Assembly: GCF_000090795.2 (NCBI RefSeq)
Contig: NW_003546392.1
Coordinates: forward strand, 88,173 to 152,172
Reading direction: 5' to 3'
Source of the DNA: Amphimedon queenslandica
Taxonomy: Eukaryota > Porifera > Demospongiae > Haplosclerida > Niphatidae
Length of the DNA: 64,000 nucleotides
Positions 34,847-49,300 of the stretch are shown in pieces. Under the pieces are notes generated by a model, which was not told the DNA's origin, ran no database searches, and was given only the letters and a program-made list of their open reading frames with translations. The translations under genes were made by a program, and so were the position numbers. The number at the start of each line of letters is the position of its first letter. Positions within the stretch are counted from its first letter, which is position 1.

Positions 34847-36343
34847 TAGTGCTGGGCGATATATCAAAACTCACGATATTTAATCGATATAATGCGGTAT
34901 CGATACTTATCAATATCGAAAAAATTTGAAGAAAATATCGATAACAAGACCACGCCCACAAAATGGTTACATAACCTTAATAAATAATTAATTAACTATA
35001 GGAGTAACATCTATAAAATTACTAAAATGTATTTTCTTGGAAAGTAGATGAAGTAGCTGAAGTATATGAAGCCAAAGAAGGTTTTTATAATGCTTTTCAA
35101 TAATAATTTTTCTCAGAAATAGTTTTATTTAGCCAATTTAGTAATATTAAAGTTAATGGGTGTGGCTTAACTAGGTGAATGTAAACATTGTGGGGGCGAG
35201 CATGAGCCATCNNNNNNNNNNNNNNNNNNNNNNNNNNNNNNNNNNNNNNNNNNNNNNNNNNNNNNNNNNNNNNNNNNNNNNNNNNNNNNNNNNNNNNNNN
35301 NNNNNNNNNNNNNNNNNNNNNNNNNNNNNNNNNNNNNNNNNNNNNNNNNNNNNNNNNNNNNNNNNNNNNNNNNNNNNNNNNNNNNNNNNNNNNNNNNNNN
35401 NNNNNNNNNNNNNNNNNNNNNNNNNNNNNNNNNNNNNNNNNNNNNNNNNNNNNNNNNNNNNNNNNNNNNNNNNNNNNNNNNNNNNNNNNNNNNNNNNNNN
35501 NNNNNNNNNNNNNNNNNNNNNNNNNNNNNNNNNNNNNNNNNNNNNNNNNNNNNNNNNNNNNNNNNNNNNNNNNNNNNNNNNNNNNNNNNNNNNNNNNNNN
35601 NNNNNNNNNNNNNNNNNNNNNNNNNNNNNNNNNNNNNNNNNNNNNNNNNNNNNNNNNNNNNNNNNNNNNNNNNNNNNNNNNNNNNNNNNNNNNNNNNNNN
35701 NNNNNNNNNNNNNNNNNNNNNNNNNNNNNNNNNNNNNNNNNNNNNNNNNNNNNNNNNNNNNNNNNNNNNNNNNNNNNNNNNNNNNNNNNNNNNNNNNNNN
35801 NNNNNNNNNNNNNNNNNNNNNNNNNNNNNNNNNNNNNNNNNNNNNNNNNNNNNNNNNNNNNNNNNNNNNNNNNNNNNNNNNNNNNNNNNNNNNNNNNNNN
35901 NNNNNNNNNNNNNNNNNNNNNNNNNNNNNNNNNNNNNNNNNNNNNNNNNNNNNNNNNNNNNNNNNNNNNNNNNNNNNNNNNNNNNNNNNNNNNNNNNNNN
36001 NNNNNNNNNNNNNNNNNNNNNNNNNNNNNNNNNNNNNNNNNNNNNNNNNNNNNNNNNNNNNNNNNNNNNNNNNNTTGAAATTTTGCATCTCTCGATTCTT
36101 TCTTCAGGTAATAGCAAGCACAAAGGTCCTTCATGTCAATTGCAGGGCTAGCAGTGACCAAAATAGGGTAATAAACAAATTACAACAAGAAGAAAGGAGT
36201 ATGATGAAATTTTCAGCCATTTTATTTGCGTGTGGGTGGGGCTACACGTGACGTTTTGATGATGAAAACATCCGGTCAAACTCAACTGAAACCGACTATA
36301 TCATATCGTATCGTTTCAAAATTTTCAATATCGCCCAGCACTA
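34847..36343. mobile_element. hAT-superfamily DNA transposon with 8-bp target duplications (interior gapped)
   Basis: Left end tagtgctgggcgatat at 34847 and right end atatcgcccagcacta finishing at 36343 are perfect inverted copies. The flanks 34839-34846 and 36344-36351 are both ccgtatac, an 8-bp target-site duplication as expected for hAT. The subterminal sequence is rich in atcgata-type motifs. About 863 of the 1497 bp are N, so a transposase cannot be seen or excluded. The readable interior shows no recognisable domain. Confidence 0.85.
35212..36074. other. Assembly gap (863 N)
   Basis: Run of N inside the hAT element; its true length may differ from the number of N. Confidence 0.99.
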
Positions 36344-36518
36344 CCGTATACTTGTAGTGTAACGGAAGGAGGACTCTCTTTTTTATGCGTTTTCTCCGTA
36401 GAACTACTGCGCATGCACAAACCATAGATATTATAGACTACGTCAGTCAGCACGTGGATCGATCTTGCATGCTTTATTGCTTATAAACAGAAAACTCTGA
36501 GAACTGCAAACGAGGAGA

Positions 36519-38521
36519 ATGGATGGTAGCAGAGATAGTGATCTACCTTGCTCTAAAAGAAGGAAATTAAGGGATTATCCTGATGTTGATTCCAACGACT
36601 CAGAAACTCTTATCATCAATCCATCAGTGGTGAATCAGCTTCCTTTATTAGCTGGTCATGGAGGACAAGAGAAATATACAAACCCGTTTGATTCCCTCTC
36701 AAATGAGGTAATACAAGAGATATGCATGATGCTGTCAATCAGAGATAAGATGTCCTTTCAATTAGTCAATCGAAGACTTTACAGCATTTGTTCTGATCCT
36801 TATCTGTGGAGAAACGTTTTCATTGATGATGCACATGAGACAAATGCTCCATTCTTCAAATCGGCCCTTCAAACATGTCAACCACATGTACAGTCACTCA
36901 GTTTAACGGGACAGGCACCATTCAGTGGATATCAAAAAATGATTGTATCGTGCCAGGGCATTCACACTTTGAATCTTTATATATGGGTTTGAGATTTCTC
37001 TCGATGCTCTGAAGACAATTTTGTCAGATTCACCTCATTTGCAGTCCTTAACCCTCTCTATTATTCGCTGTGGGCTAGATATTATTGTGGAATATTTTGT
37101 TATTTTTTCTAACTTAAGGAAAGTTGTCATGGTTTACGATTCGCCTGCATGATGGCCCCGTACTTTTTGAGAGATGGTTGTTAAACAATTGCTTACCACA
37201 AACATTTATCATCATCTCACTTGATGGTAAAAAAGAAACAAAAGAATATTGGTATAGGAGACAGCCTCTTCCTTCTATAACTCATTCAGCTTATTTTGCA
37301 ACTTATACGAGGCTTAGCCGACCTTTGGCCTTTGTTTTTTATGACGTACCCGAGTACTCACTCGAAATAGGCCCCAATAGTTCTGAATCTGTTGCTGTGA
37401 CTGCTAATGGAGAGCTAATAGTTACAATGAAAGATGTGATCACACCAATGAATGATGTTAGTCAACGATATGCTGTTTTTAAAGATGAAGCTGTCATTCC
37501 TGGTCTGTCAGTTTATACCAGTCAATATGGAGTTAACATTACCATACTTAATTTTTTTTCTGTAATCGTATCACTTGAGTCCTTTCGTACGATTGTCAAG
37601 GAGACACCTAATGTATTGGAGGTCAGTTTGAAGGAGAGTATTATATCAGATAGTCTTGACGCTTACATGGTTCCATTATCTGTACACTGCCTCAAACTAA
37701 GAGGATTAGATGTGTCTCATTTCTCTCCTGGGTCCAGGGATAGTATCAAGTTTGATGTGGAGCACTTTTGGAATCTTTTGTCAAGAATGAAGCGTTTGAA
37801 ATATTTGTTTGTCAACTGTTGGTATCTCTCACCACTTACCTCCACCTCTCAGGCTGGTAAACGTCCATCAAGAGTTCTAACTGATAGAGAATTGGCAGTA
37901 AAGAAAAGTGTTATCAATCATATTAAGAGAATGACCAAACTCAAAAGTCTTCATGTTGTTAACTTTTGCAACGTTACTGAAGAGTTAGATTTTTTTATTT
38001 GTGAACATTTGCTTTCGATTATTTCAAATCTGGAGTCTCTTTTCTATCTGAGAATCACTATTTTATATACTACAGATGCTACATTCAAGTTGGTACGTAA
38101 AAATCTTGCTGCATATAAGTTGATATCTATTGAAGGGCTTGAAAGCATTCTTCAGAAGTGCCAGAAACTTTCAATTCTTGTTATTAATTGTTTAGCAACC
38201 AAAGGTATCAAACTACCAGAAGATCCAGCACTATATGCTAATCTCACTCATTTCTGGCTTCGTTGCAAGCATACAGAATTGACTTTAGCATTTGGTAGTG
38301 CTTTAGTTATCAATAGCAAGAAGCAGTTAAAGCATTTAGTCTTGAGTCGTGTCACTAAAAAAGATGTCCTGGATAAAATTAAGGAGGGTGATTTTTTTAA
38401 CTTTTACGAAAGGATTTGTGAAGAATCTTATTATAGACATGACAGAAATGCAAGTTACCCGGTGTCAAAGGCAGAGTTTCATGTAGCAGTTTTGCAATAT
38501 TTTATTCATAGGTTTATTTAA
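36519..38521 (+). CDS. F-box protein with leucine-rich C-terminal region, intronless, two apparent frame changes
   Basis: The first frame starts MDGSRDSDLPCSKRRKLRDY (nuclear-signal-like KRRK) and holds an F-box at residues about 55-105: DSLSNEVIQEICMMLSIRDK, VNRRLYSICSDPYLWRNVF. F-box proteins dock substrates to SCF (Skp1-Cul1) ubiquitin ligases. After LNLYI the reading continues in another frame (SLDALKTILSDSPHLQSLTL) and then, near 37115-37157, in a third (HDGPVLFERWLLNNC onward) to a stop at 38521. The long third part has irregular leucine-rich segments (LKYLFVNCWYL, LKSLHVVNFCNV, LSILVINCL). No GT..AG intron of sensible size explains the shifts, so either the assembly has two small indels or the gene is newly decayed. 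The sequence otherwise stays open for over 450 codons. Lack of introns in an intron-rich region suggests a retrocopy or a sponge-expanded intronless family. Confidence 0.6.
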
Positions 38522-38784
38522 TCACAAATTGTGTTTATACTAAGAATTGTAGCTACTGATTAGTTTTGTATTTGTTTTGAGGTTTGTTTATTTATAGTTA
38601 TTTTTTGTTTTTGTTTATTATTATTGTTACTATTATTATTGTGTTATAACAATAATAATTATTATTATTACATCAATAAAAATTTTGCCAGCAATTACAA
38701 TTCTCTGTAACACCCACGCACTTTGAGCTTGGAAGTTAATTAACATCAATAAAATGGGAGGAGACTAACTCTGCAGCATTCAAA
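38522..38784. other. Intergenic between F-box gene and VPS9 gene
   Basis: AT-rich, nothing recognised apart from short TTA runs and a likely polyadenylation signal (aataaa near 38676). Confidence 0.5.
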
Positions 38785-41584
<2,800 letters not shown>

Positions 41585-41821
41585 ATGAATGAATGCTGCA
41601 CTCTCCCCCCCCCCTCTCCCTCTTTCCCTGTCTTATCTCTTGTTGTGAATGATTATTATATTGTTATTATTAATATTATCTTTTAAAGCAAGCAAAGTCT
41701 TGATTATAAAAAAATGTATTAAGTAGTGCAAAACCTTTAAGCTACTGTAGCTACAAAAAATAAGAAGCAAATAAAAATTCACAAAAACAAGCAAGGTTCT
41801 AATAGTTACAAATACTTTTTA

Positions 41822-43255
41822 TTATAGCAAGTACTTCTTTCTAATGTCATCAGCAACCTTCCTCTGCCCCATTGTATCCAGTGCTGCTACTAATGATATC
41901 CAGTTTGATCCACCTCCTCTTGTTTCTCTTACTCCATCCTCTCCCTTTAGCCAGGAAGATAGGCACTCCATCAGACACTTCTTTAAATTCCCTTTGTTTT
42001 CTTCTTCAATTGCTTTTAGTGTACGCTCATACAATCCTAAGTACAGACCCAACTGATACCAATCAGTGCAATTGAATTGTTGACTTGATGTTAATTCTTG
42101 AAAGACTGTAGCAAGATCTGTAATATCTGCAGCATGAGTGTACAATAATAATAATAATAATAATAATTCTCTTAGTCTTACCAAGCAGTTGATCAGCCTG
42201 TGTTTGTTGTACTTCGTCAGTGACCTTATGTACATCAATATCTATAATATTGTCAATATTATCAATAATATTGTAGTAATGTTTATTTTACATTTACATT
42301 TTACCTGACTCTTCTTTTATTGAAGTACTTTCGTCCTTCTCAGGTTCTCCCATAGCGCTCAATGCTAGACATTTTTTAGCATTGTCCATCATCTACACAA
42401 ACAATATAGCATGATGATACATTATGATTGTTTGTAAAATGTATAATTACTATGCTTTGTATTTCAAGTGATGTTTTCTCAGATAATTCTTTTAATTGTT
42501 TAGCAAAATCATCAGGATTAACATTACCTGCATAAAACAATGAGATATGTCCTTTATATAAAATGAAAATTGAAAATAGGGTCTATTAATGATTTAGCAA
42601 TACATAGAGCAATATTAAAATAGACCAAAACTAGTATACCTTTCTCAGACACTTGCTTCTGAAAGTCTTGTGACATTTGTTTAGCAGCTGCTTCAAGGTC
42701 TTCTGCTTTCTTTTGAATTTTCTCTTTAGTTATTGCCGTGTTCTCAAATATCTTAGTATGGTTTTCTTTACATCTATCATAAAATTCAGCTTGCTTCAAA
42801 AAACATTTCTCTATTGCTACTTCAACTGCACTAGGTGTTTCTTTCCTTATGACTACTTCAGCCCCAACTTCATTTCCACTCTCCATCTCTCTATCTTTAA
42901 GTTAAAACATACATACTCACGTTAGGCAGCTAAGCTTATACTTACCATAGTCCTTGCCATAGTCTTCTTTTATTTCTGTAGCAACAGCAGCCAGCAGTTG
43001 AGAATGATTCTCCAGTACTTGAAGGAGCTTGTGGAAGATTTTAGGATCAATGGATGCCACATGAAGTAGATTAGTAACTAGCTCCATTCTAGCATCAGTT
43101 TTGTTGACAGCATCATTGACCTTTTCAATGATTGGAAGAGAAATGAGACCCTCTGAAAACAAATCCGTTGACAAAAGCTTTGCATCAGTGATTGCTCGTT
43201 GAATTTTGCTAGCACTTCTTTTTAAAACTGCAAACTCTTTTGTGGATTTAGCCAT
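41822..43255 (-). CDS. CARD-like plus death-domain adaptor protein
   Basis: Minus strand, about seven exons. Exon 1 starts MAKSTKEFAVLKRSASKIQR and encodes a helical death-fold domain (LLSTDLFSEGLISLPIIEKV; ARMELVTNLLHVASIDPKIF; LLQVLE) whose spacing resembles a CARD. The middle is a charged coiled coil (EKIQKKAEDLEAAAKQMSQD) with short linker exons (NPDDFAKQLKELSEKTS; DVHKVTDEVQQTQADQLL). The C-terminal exon carries a death domain: DITDLATVFQELT, CTDWYQLGLYLGLYERTLKA, CLMECLSSWLKG, NWISLVAALDTMGQRKVADD, ending IRKKYLL. The death domain is the surer of the two; CARD is an inference from pattern. Such proteins act as adaptors in apoptosis or innate immune signalling. It lies next to a TRAF gene on the same strand, 454 bp apart. 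Confidence 0.75.
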
Positions 43256-43709
43256 CTTCTCAAACAGGCTAAATGACTGTAAGCAGGGCTGCTCAAATTT
43301 CCCTATTCTGTTCCTTAATTAGATAGTAATACAGTAATCCTCCTCCTCCACAATTCCCTAACTCTACTCACTACATCTAAACTCTAAATTTAATCATGTG
43401 ATAGAACAGTAACAGACAATTGACATCCTCCTACATGTTAACAATGATTGTACATAATTTTAAAAACTACACTCTTATAGGTGACACGTAAAAAATTAGT
43501 TGCAAACTAGCACCATTTAATCTTTGCAACTACATCTATAATTATAGAAAAGTAGGTGTTAATAGTGCTCTTTGAACCAAGCAAATTTCTATTATCAGAA
43601 AATAATAATAATTATTAAATTAACTAGCAATTTTTTAACAATAATCATAAATGTAAAAAAAGAAAAAACGTTACTAACAAAAATAATAACAATAATGATC
43701 ATGAGGTAA
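43256..43709. other. Intergenic between death-domain gene and TRAF gene
   Basis: AT-rich; presumably the promoter of the death-domain gene and the 3' trailer of the TRAF gene. No gene or clear repeat seen. Confidence 0.5.
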
Positions 43710-46147
43710 TCAAGACACTATTGTACTGGTACTAAAACTGTCAGAGCTACTTAAAGAAGCAGTGTGACTGTAGCCTCCAGAAATATCTTTAACATCAACT
43801 TTGGATATCTTAAAGCACATACAATCATCGACAATGAATTCCGTATTTTTACCAACGTTGAGACGAAGCATTGAGTGAGGAACGAACTTGCTAGAGCCAC
43901 GCCCAGTGGCAGCATACTTTCCACTGGTAACACGAGCTCGGACCTTATCACCAGCTGCATCATCAAACGATACGATATTCTGAATATGACCTTTATCCGC
44001 CTTCCAATTTAAGAGCTGAACGGTAACTTTTCCGGTAAACGGCCATTTTAAAGACTCATCAAACCTTCCCCTCATGACGTAAACCCAAACCGAGAGATGG
44101 GACTCCTTTCCTTCTAGCATACCGTTTGGATCAATACGCAGACAGAACTTGTAACCACCAGGCTCGCTGTAGAATGGAGGACTGTACCAAGCCTTCCCTT
44201 GCTTCTTGTGGTAAGTGAAGTTCATCATCGTGAACTGACACGGGGGGATATTGGAGAATGAGGTGAGGGGGAGGGGACGCTGCCACTCAGGTATCTTGAA
44301 ACCTGAAGACATCTTACGCATGGCCTCTATAAATAATAACAATAATAATAACAACAACATAAATATATGTACATGCATTTAATATAGCCTATAGCCTAAT
44401 ACTAAAGCCTTGGGTTATTTTTCAAAATTTTGGTATTTATTAAAATGGCCGTAACTTGAAAAATTGAAGTCGAAATCACCTCAAACTTGCTATACAGCAT
44501 AAGGGCATCAATATGTATTGAAAAATGTAATAAAAATTTGGGGTGATTTCAGAGCCATTTTTTGGAAAAAACCATGGACTATAGCCTTGGGTATTTTTCA
44601 GATTTTTGACATTTTTTAAAAATGGCCATAACTTGAAAAATTGTAGTCAGAATCACCTCAAACTTTCTACACAGCATAAGGACATCAATATGTATCAGAA
44701 AATGTAATAAAAAGTTGGGGTGATTTCAGAGCCATTTTTTGAAAAAAACCATGGACTATATAGCCTTGGGTATTTTTCAGATTTTTGATGTTTTCTTAAA
44801 ATGACCATCCTTTTTGACTTTTGCAAAATTTGGTAAAAATTGGAGTAAATTTAACTTACCAAATTGTCTGTCAATAATACTAATTCTATCACTGGTTTCT
44901 TTTTGGGTTTTATCATTCCTCTTCATTCTGTCTTGTACTGTTTGAACTTGTACATTTGAATCTCCAGCTGTTTTCACAGCTGCAGTAACTTCCTTATCCA
45001 TTTTTGTCATCTTTTCTTCCAGTGGTTTTATCTTATTATTCTCCAACTGCTTCAGTTCAGCTTTAAGCTTCTTCTCAACTTCTTGCTTCAGTTCCTCTAT
45101 CCTTACATTAAGCTGACGAGTTGTTTCTCTATTGGTCTCCTCATTAGCTTTGATTAATTTCTTTTCCACTTCTTCAACCACTTTCTGTAGACCCTTTCCT
45201 TCTTCTTTAACAGCTGCAATTTCAGTTCTAAACTTTTCTTCCATTTCTCGATTGTTCTGTATAGCTTTGTTATCATTTTCTTCAATTTTTTCTGCATTTG
45301 CAGCAAATTTCTTCTCTAATTCTTTCATATTATTGGCCAGTTTTGCTTCCAATCCTTCTGCATTGTTGGCCATCTTTGTCTCCACTTTCTCCCCTAATTC
45401 TTTTGTAATGTTGGCTGTTTTTGCTTCCCATTCTTTTGCTGTATCTGCCATTGCTGTCTTCAATTCTCTTGTACCATCAGCCATTTTTGCTTCCAATTCT
45501 TTCGTGATCTTGTCCATTTTCGTCTCCAATTGTTGTGAAACATTGGCCATCTTTGTTTCCATTTCCTTCCTGTCCTCATCCATCTTCTCTTTCAATTCTT
45601 TAATAATTCGATCTTTTTCTTCTAGCGATTTTCTCTGTGCTTCACATTGTTTTTCAAGCGCTTCAACTTTTTTCAACAGAACAAGTTCCCTCGGTCGATT
45701 AACACACTCATCCTGTTCGTGAAACCCTACATCTTTACGTGCATATTTCCGCCCACAATCCCAGCAACAGGCTTCAAGGACATATTGACAATCCTTGTCA
45801 AGATGATTTTCAATATGACGTAGCTCTCCAATCCATTGACAGCCTCCCTCTCTTTGAGTGCAATAAACTTTGAGTGACAATATCTTCCTCTTATGATCTT
45901 GGTCTATTAACATTTTGAACTTCTTTACCCTGCATAAAGGACAGGGCTTCCCAGCAAAGTGCTCTCTTTCAATACATGACTGACAAAATTTAGCTCCACA
46001 GCACTCAATTATATGTGGCTCTCGACAAGGCAGGAAACAGATTGGACAATTTAGGTTCTCTGGAGGCTCCTCAACGTATGGATAATCGTATCCTCCAGCC
46101 TCAGGCAGTGGCTGACAAGCAGGTTCATCACCACCACCTTCCGCCAT
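43710..46147 (-). CDS. TRAF-like protein: RING, TRAF zinc fingers, long coiled coil, MATH domain
   Basis: Two exons, 46147-44860 and 44326-43710, give 634 residues. RING at about 30-75: NCPICFLPCREPHIIECCGA, KFCQSCIEREHF, PCPLCR. The usual zinc-binding His is not obvious (ECCGAKFC). TRAF-type fingers follow: YCTQREGGCQWIGELRHIEN, then HLDKDCQ and CWDCGRKYARKDVGFHEQDE. A coiled coil of more than 200 residues has degenerate internal repeats (ELEAKMADGTREL, LEAKLANNMKELEKK). The C-terminal MATH/TRAF-C domain spans about residues 445-600: FKIPEWQRP, WYSPPFYSEPGGYKFCLRID, HLSVWVYVMRGRFDE, LKWPFTGKVTVQLLNW and VDDCMCFKISKVDV. TRAFs trimerise and link receptors to ubiquitin signalling and NF-kB. The single intron (44327-44859) contains dispersed monomers. 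Confidence 0.9.
44395..44815 (+). repeat. Two and a half 178-bp monomers in the TRAF intron
   Basis: Monomers with aaccatggactatagccttg, ctacacagcataaggacatc and acttgaaaaattg, in the same orientation as the 4541 array and antisense to the host gene. Confidence 0.93.
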
Positions 46148-46370
46148 TTTGCTGTGGGAGTGGTTCGATTCACGTGATTATTCGTAACCACGCCCACTCA
46201 ATTAATAATGAAATTAATATTAATTAGTTAATTACTTGTTGCTTTGAACACAAAATAAATACATGAATACAGCAAAAACGGTAATGATTATTAATGAAAT
46301 ATTATTAATTATTATTATTAATGTCACACTTTATGAAATAATAAGTGCATTAAAACAATAACTATTAAAA
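46148..46370. other. Intergenic between TTC28 3' end and TRAF start
   Basis: AT-rich spacer of 223 bp between same-strand genes. No feature recognised apart from AATAAA-like sequence near 46253. Confidence 0.5.
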
Positions 46371-49300
46371 TTACAATAGTTCTGATTCATATACAGCAAG
46401 TTTCTGAGGAGGAACTTCCATATGTTCCTCTGGACCTGAAGTAGAAACAAATAATAAAGTATTATTACTCTCTGTCTCCCTCCCCCCCTCTCTCTCTGTC
46501 TCTCTGTCTCTCTCTCCCTCCCTCTCTCTTCCTCTTTCCCCTCTCTCTCCTCACCAAAGACAGCTATGATGGCATTTGATGCAAACTGAAGTAGCTTAGA
46601 TTCAAGTTTCTTAGCCGGAGCAGACAGGACTACACAGGAAGAGGAGGAGGAGGAAGGAGTGGGCATGAGATTAAAATGAAGGTTTGTGAAAAACTCCGGA
46701 CACATTTCTTTGTCCCAAACGTCTCTCTCCAGCTGTATCTCAATAGCAGTGTCGGGTCTCGGGGAAGCTGCTAATCCTGCCATACTGCACTTTATCTTAA
46801 CAACAAATTAATAAATGCAATAAATAAATAAATATTTTAAACTTACAGCTGTAAATAATGGCCTAGCTACCAGTGGATATTTACATAGTTTACTAAGAGA
46901 CACAAGACAAGGAATTGGAATACCTACAAGAAGAACAGAGACAGTTCATCACTAGATAGTACCATACAGCTGGGGATATTAGTGATAGTTATTATTATTT
47001 ATTCCAGCTGTACCTAAAAGAGCTTCAATTGCTTTATGAGTTTTCTTCTGAAGTCCTGAGTCATCATGCTCAGGGAACACAATGGTGGCTGGCATGTCTT
47101 TCTTCACAGGATTTATGAAACAGAATCCATTACAACCCAGTAGTTCCTCCCACCCACTCACAGACCCTAACTTTGACTCTATCGTAGTTCTATTGGCCAC
47201 TTTCGGTTCTGACTGAGTGATACCTTGAGACAAGTGCTTTAGTGACGTCACAATCTGTTATATAGAGAGAACAAATGAATATATAACTTAACATAATTAT
47301 GAAAGATCAGTTTACCATAGCCTGGAGTGTCTTCAGTCCAGCTATCAGGTAGTCTGTTGGGCTCTGTAGCATTGACCTGATGCTCCTTGAGAGGTCAGTG
47401 GCTCTGTCCTTTAGGATGATGTCTTTACCAAACAGCATGTACCCGGCCCAGTTTGATGGATGGGAGTGTTTCTGACTGTGAACAGCAACCTACAACCAAA
47501 TATTGGTTTATGTACAGTATGTAAGTAATGTACAGTGTATCTACATTAAGTACTGTTGTTATATTACAGTGTATTAAGTACTACTAACATTAACAGTACT
47601 TAATACACTGTAATATACATATACATGTATTAAGTACTGTTAATGTATTCACCTGCATGGCATAAGCCAGAGCTCTGCTGGTCCTACTCCCGTACAATAA
47701 GCTGCTGTAGAATCCGTTCATCATTAGTCTTGATCCATGGTGACTGGACGGCCATAGTGGTACCAGTACAGTGTCCGCTCCACTAGCCAGTAGACCCTCT
47801 ACCATTACCATTATACTCTCAGCTGTTATCCGATTGGACTCTGGTCTATGGGCTCCACTGATTACGAATATCTTTGACTTTATCTTATTGTCCATGATGT
47901 CACTGAGGGACAATAGGTACTGATGGGGTTCTGGTAGGGAACTGATTGAGCTGCCGTCAGCCACGCCCCTTTTTAACAGAGCCCCGCCTTCTCCACTGAC
48001 CCGTCTGGGTAGAGAATGATTCGATGATTCTGATTGGTCACTTAAAGACTCTTCTTTAGCGGCTAACACAAAGTGAGATTGAGTCCAGGAGACGTTAGTA
48101 GCAAAGTATATGCTGTGGGCGTCACTCAGTTTATCCAACACATCTGGTTTCGATGCCTGAGTCCCTGTTAGGGGCGTGGCTTCAAGTAAATCCGCTATTC
48201 GCTTTGTCTCCTTTTCTGCTCCTACCATCGGTTGCCATGACGACTGAGAGGCATTAATTGGAATAGAGGGATTACCCACGACAAGGTGTATCGGTTTATG
48301 GGGCAGTAGGGGATCCTGGGAGAGAGGGTCAGCTGCAGGAGAATGAGAACGAACTAGAGGAATCTTTGATGATGAATTCGGTACTTGTAAATGAGAGTCT
48401 GTGGCCACACCTCCTCTGGAGGGACTGGACCTTGTGTTTGGTTTCGTGGACCCACTCTTCTTTTTAAGAGGGATCTTCATCTTCCTCTCTATCACAAGAG
48501 ACTGGAGGGAGGGAGCGTAACGGATATGGAACTGTTGGAACAGGAACTCTCCCTTACCCTCTGGTTTGAGAAGGGAAAAGGGAACAAGATAAAGGTCCTT
48601 GTCAGGGACGATGATGACTTGACCTCTGTAAGCACTGCCTGGGGGTGGGCGGGGCAGGGCACACTCAACTGGATGGATCAGTAGATCATAAAGATCATTA
48701 ATGGGTTGCATGTTGATGATCTTAGAAGGTGAAGATGAAACTGATCCTGAAGACATCGTTGATGGAGTGCTGCTGCTGATTATTGAAAATGTTGGCACAT
48801 GTTCCCCGCCCCCACTAATTAATGACTCGTTATCGTCCAAAGAATCATCAGATATCACTGATGAATTGGCACTTTTGGAACTCTGTCGACGAGGCTCCAC
48901 CCCCAGCAACTCACGGAGGGAACCGATGGTCTCAACAAGGGGTTGTACATACGTGAGACTGTTTTCTGAGAACATGGACACGTTGTCAAGGTTACCAGTG
49001 CCATTGGAACTCAGTTCTGTTATATTGACGTGTTTGAACTGTACGATACCAGATTTAGGGAGGAGTAACCAAAGGAACACGTGATTAAGAGCAACAGCGT
49101 AATAAAGAACAGGGCACCTGATGGTGCTAATGGCATCTTGTATCCAGCTGGAGTTTGGAGAGAATGGTTTGAGTAGACCACAGCTGCTCATTGAAGGAGT
49201 ACTGATATCTCTATCAATGAGTGCATCCACCAGGGCTCTGTTCCTCTCTCTCTCTGCCATCTCCAGTGCCTCCTCCACTTTATTGAGTCGAACTAACACA

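Noticed and set aside
35097-36251. Several 300-codon open frames on both strands
   Set aside because: They run through the N gap and consist of unknown residues; not evidence of a gene.
36970-37160. Introns explaining the F-box gene frame changes
   Set aside because: No GT..AG pair of realistic size (at least about 40 bp) restores the frame without removing apparently conserved coding sequence.
41822-46147. Operon with trans-splicing for the two same-strand immune genes
   Set aside because: The 454-bp spacer and independent-looking starts give no sign of a shared transcript or a spliced-leader acceptor.
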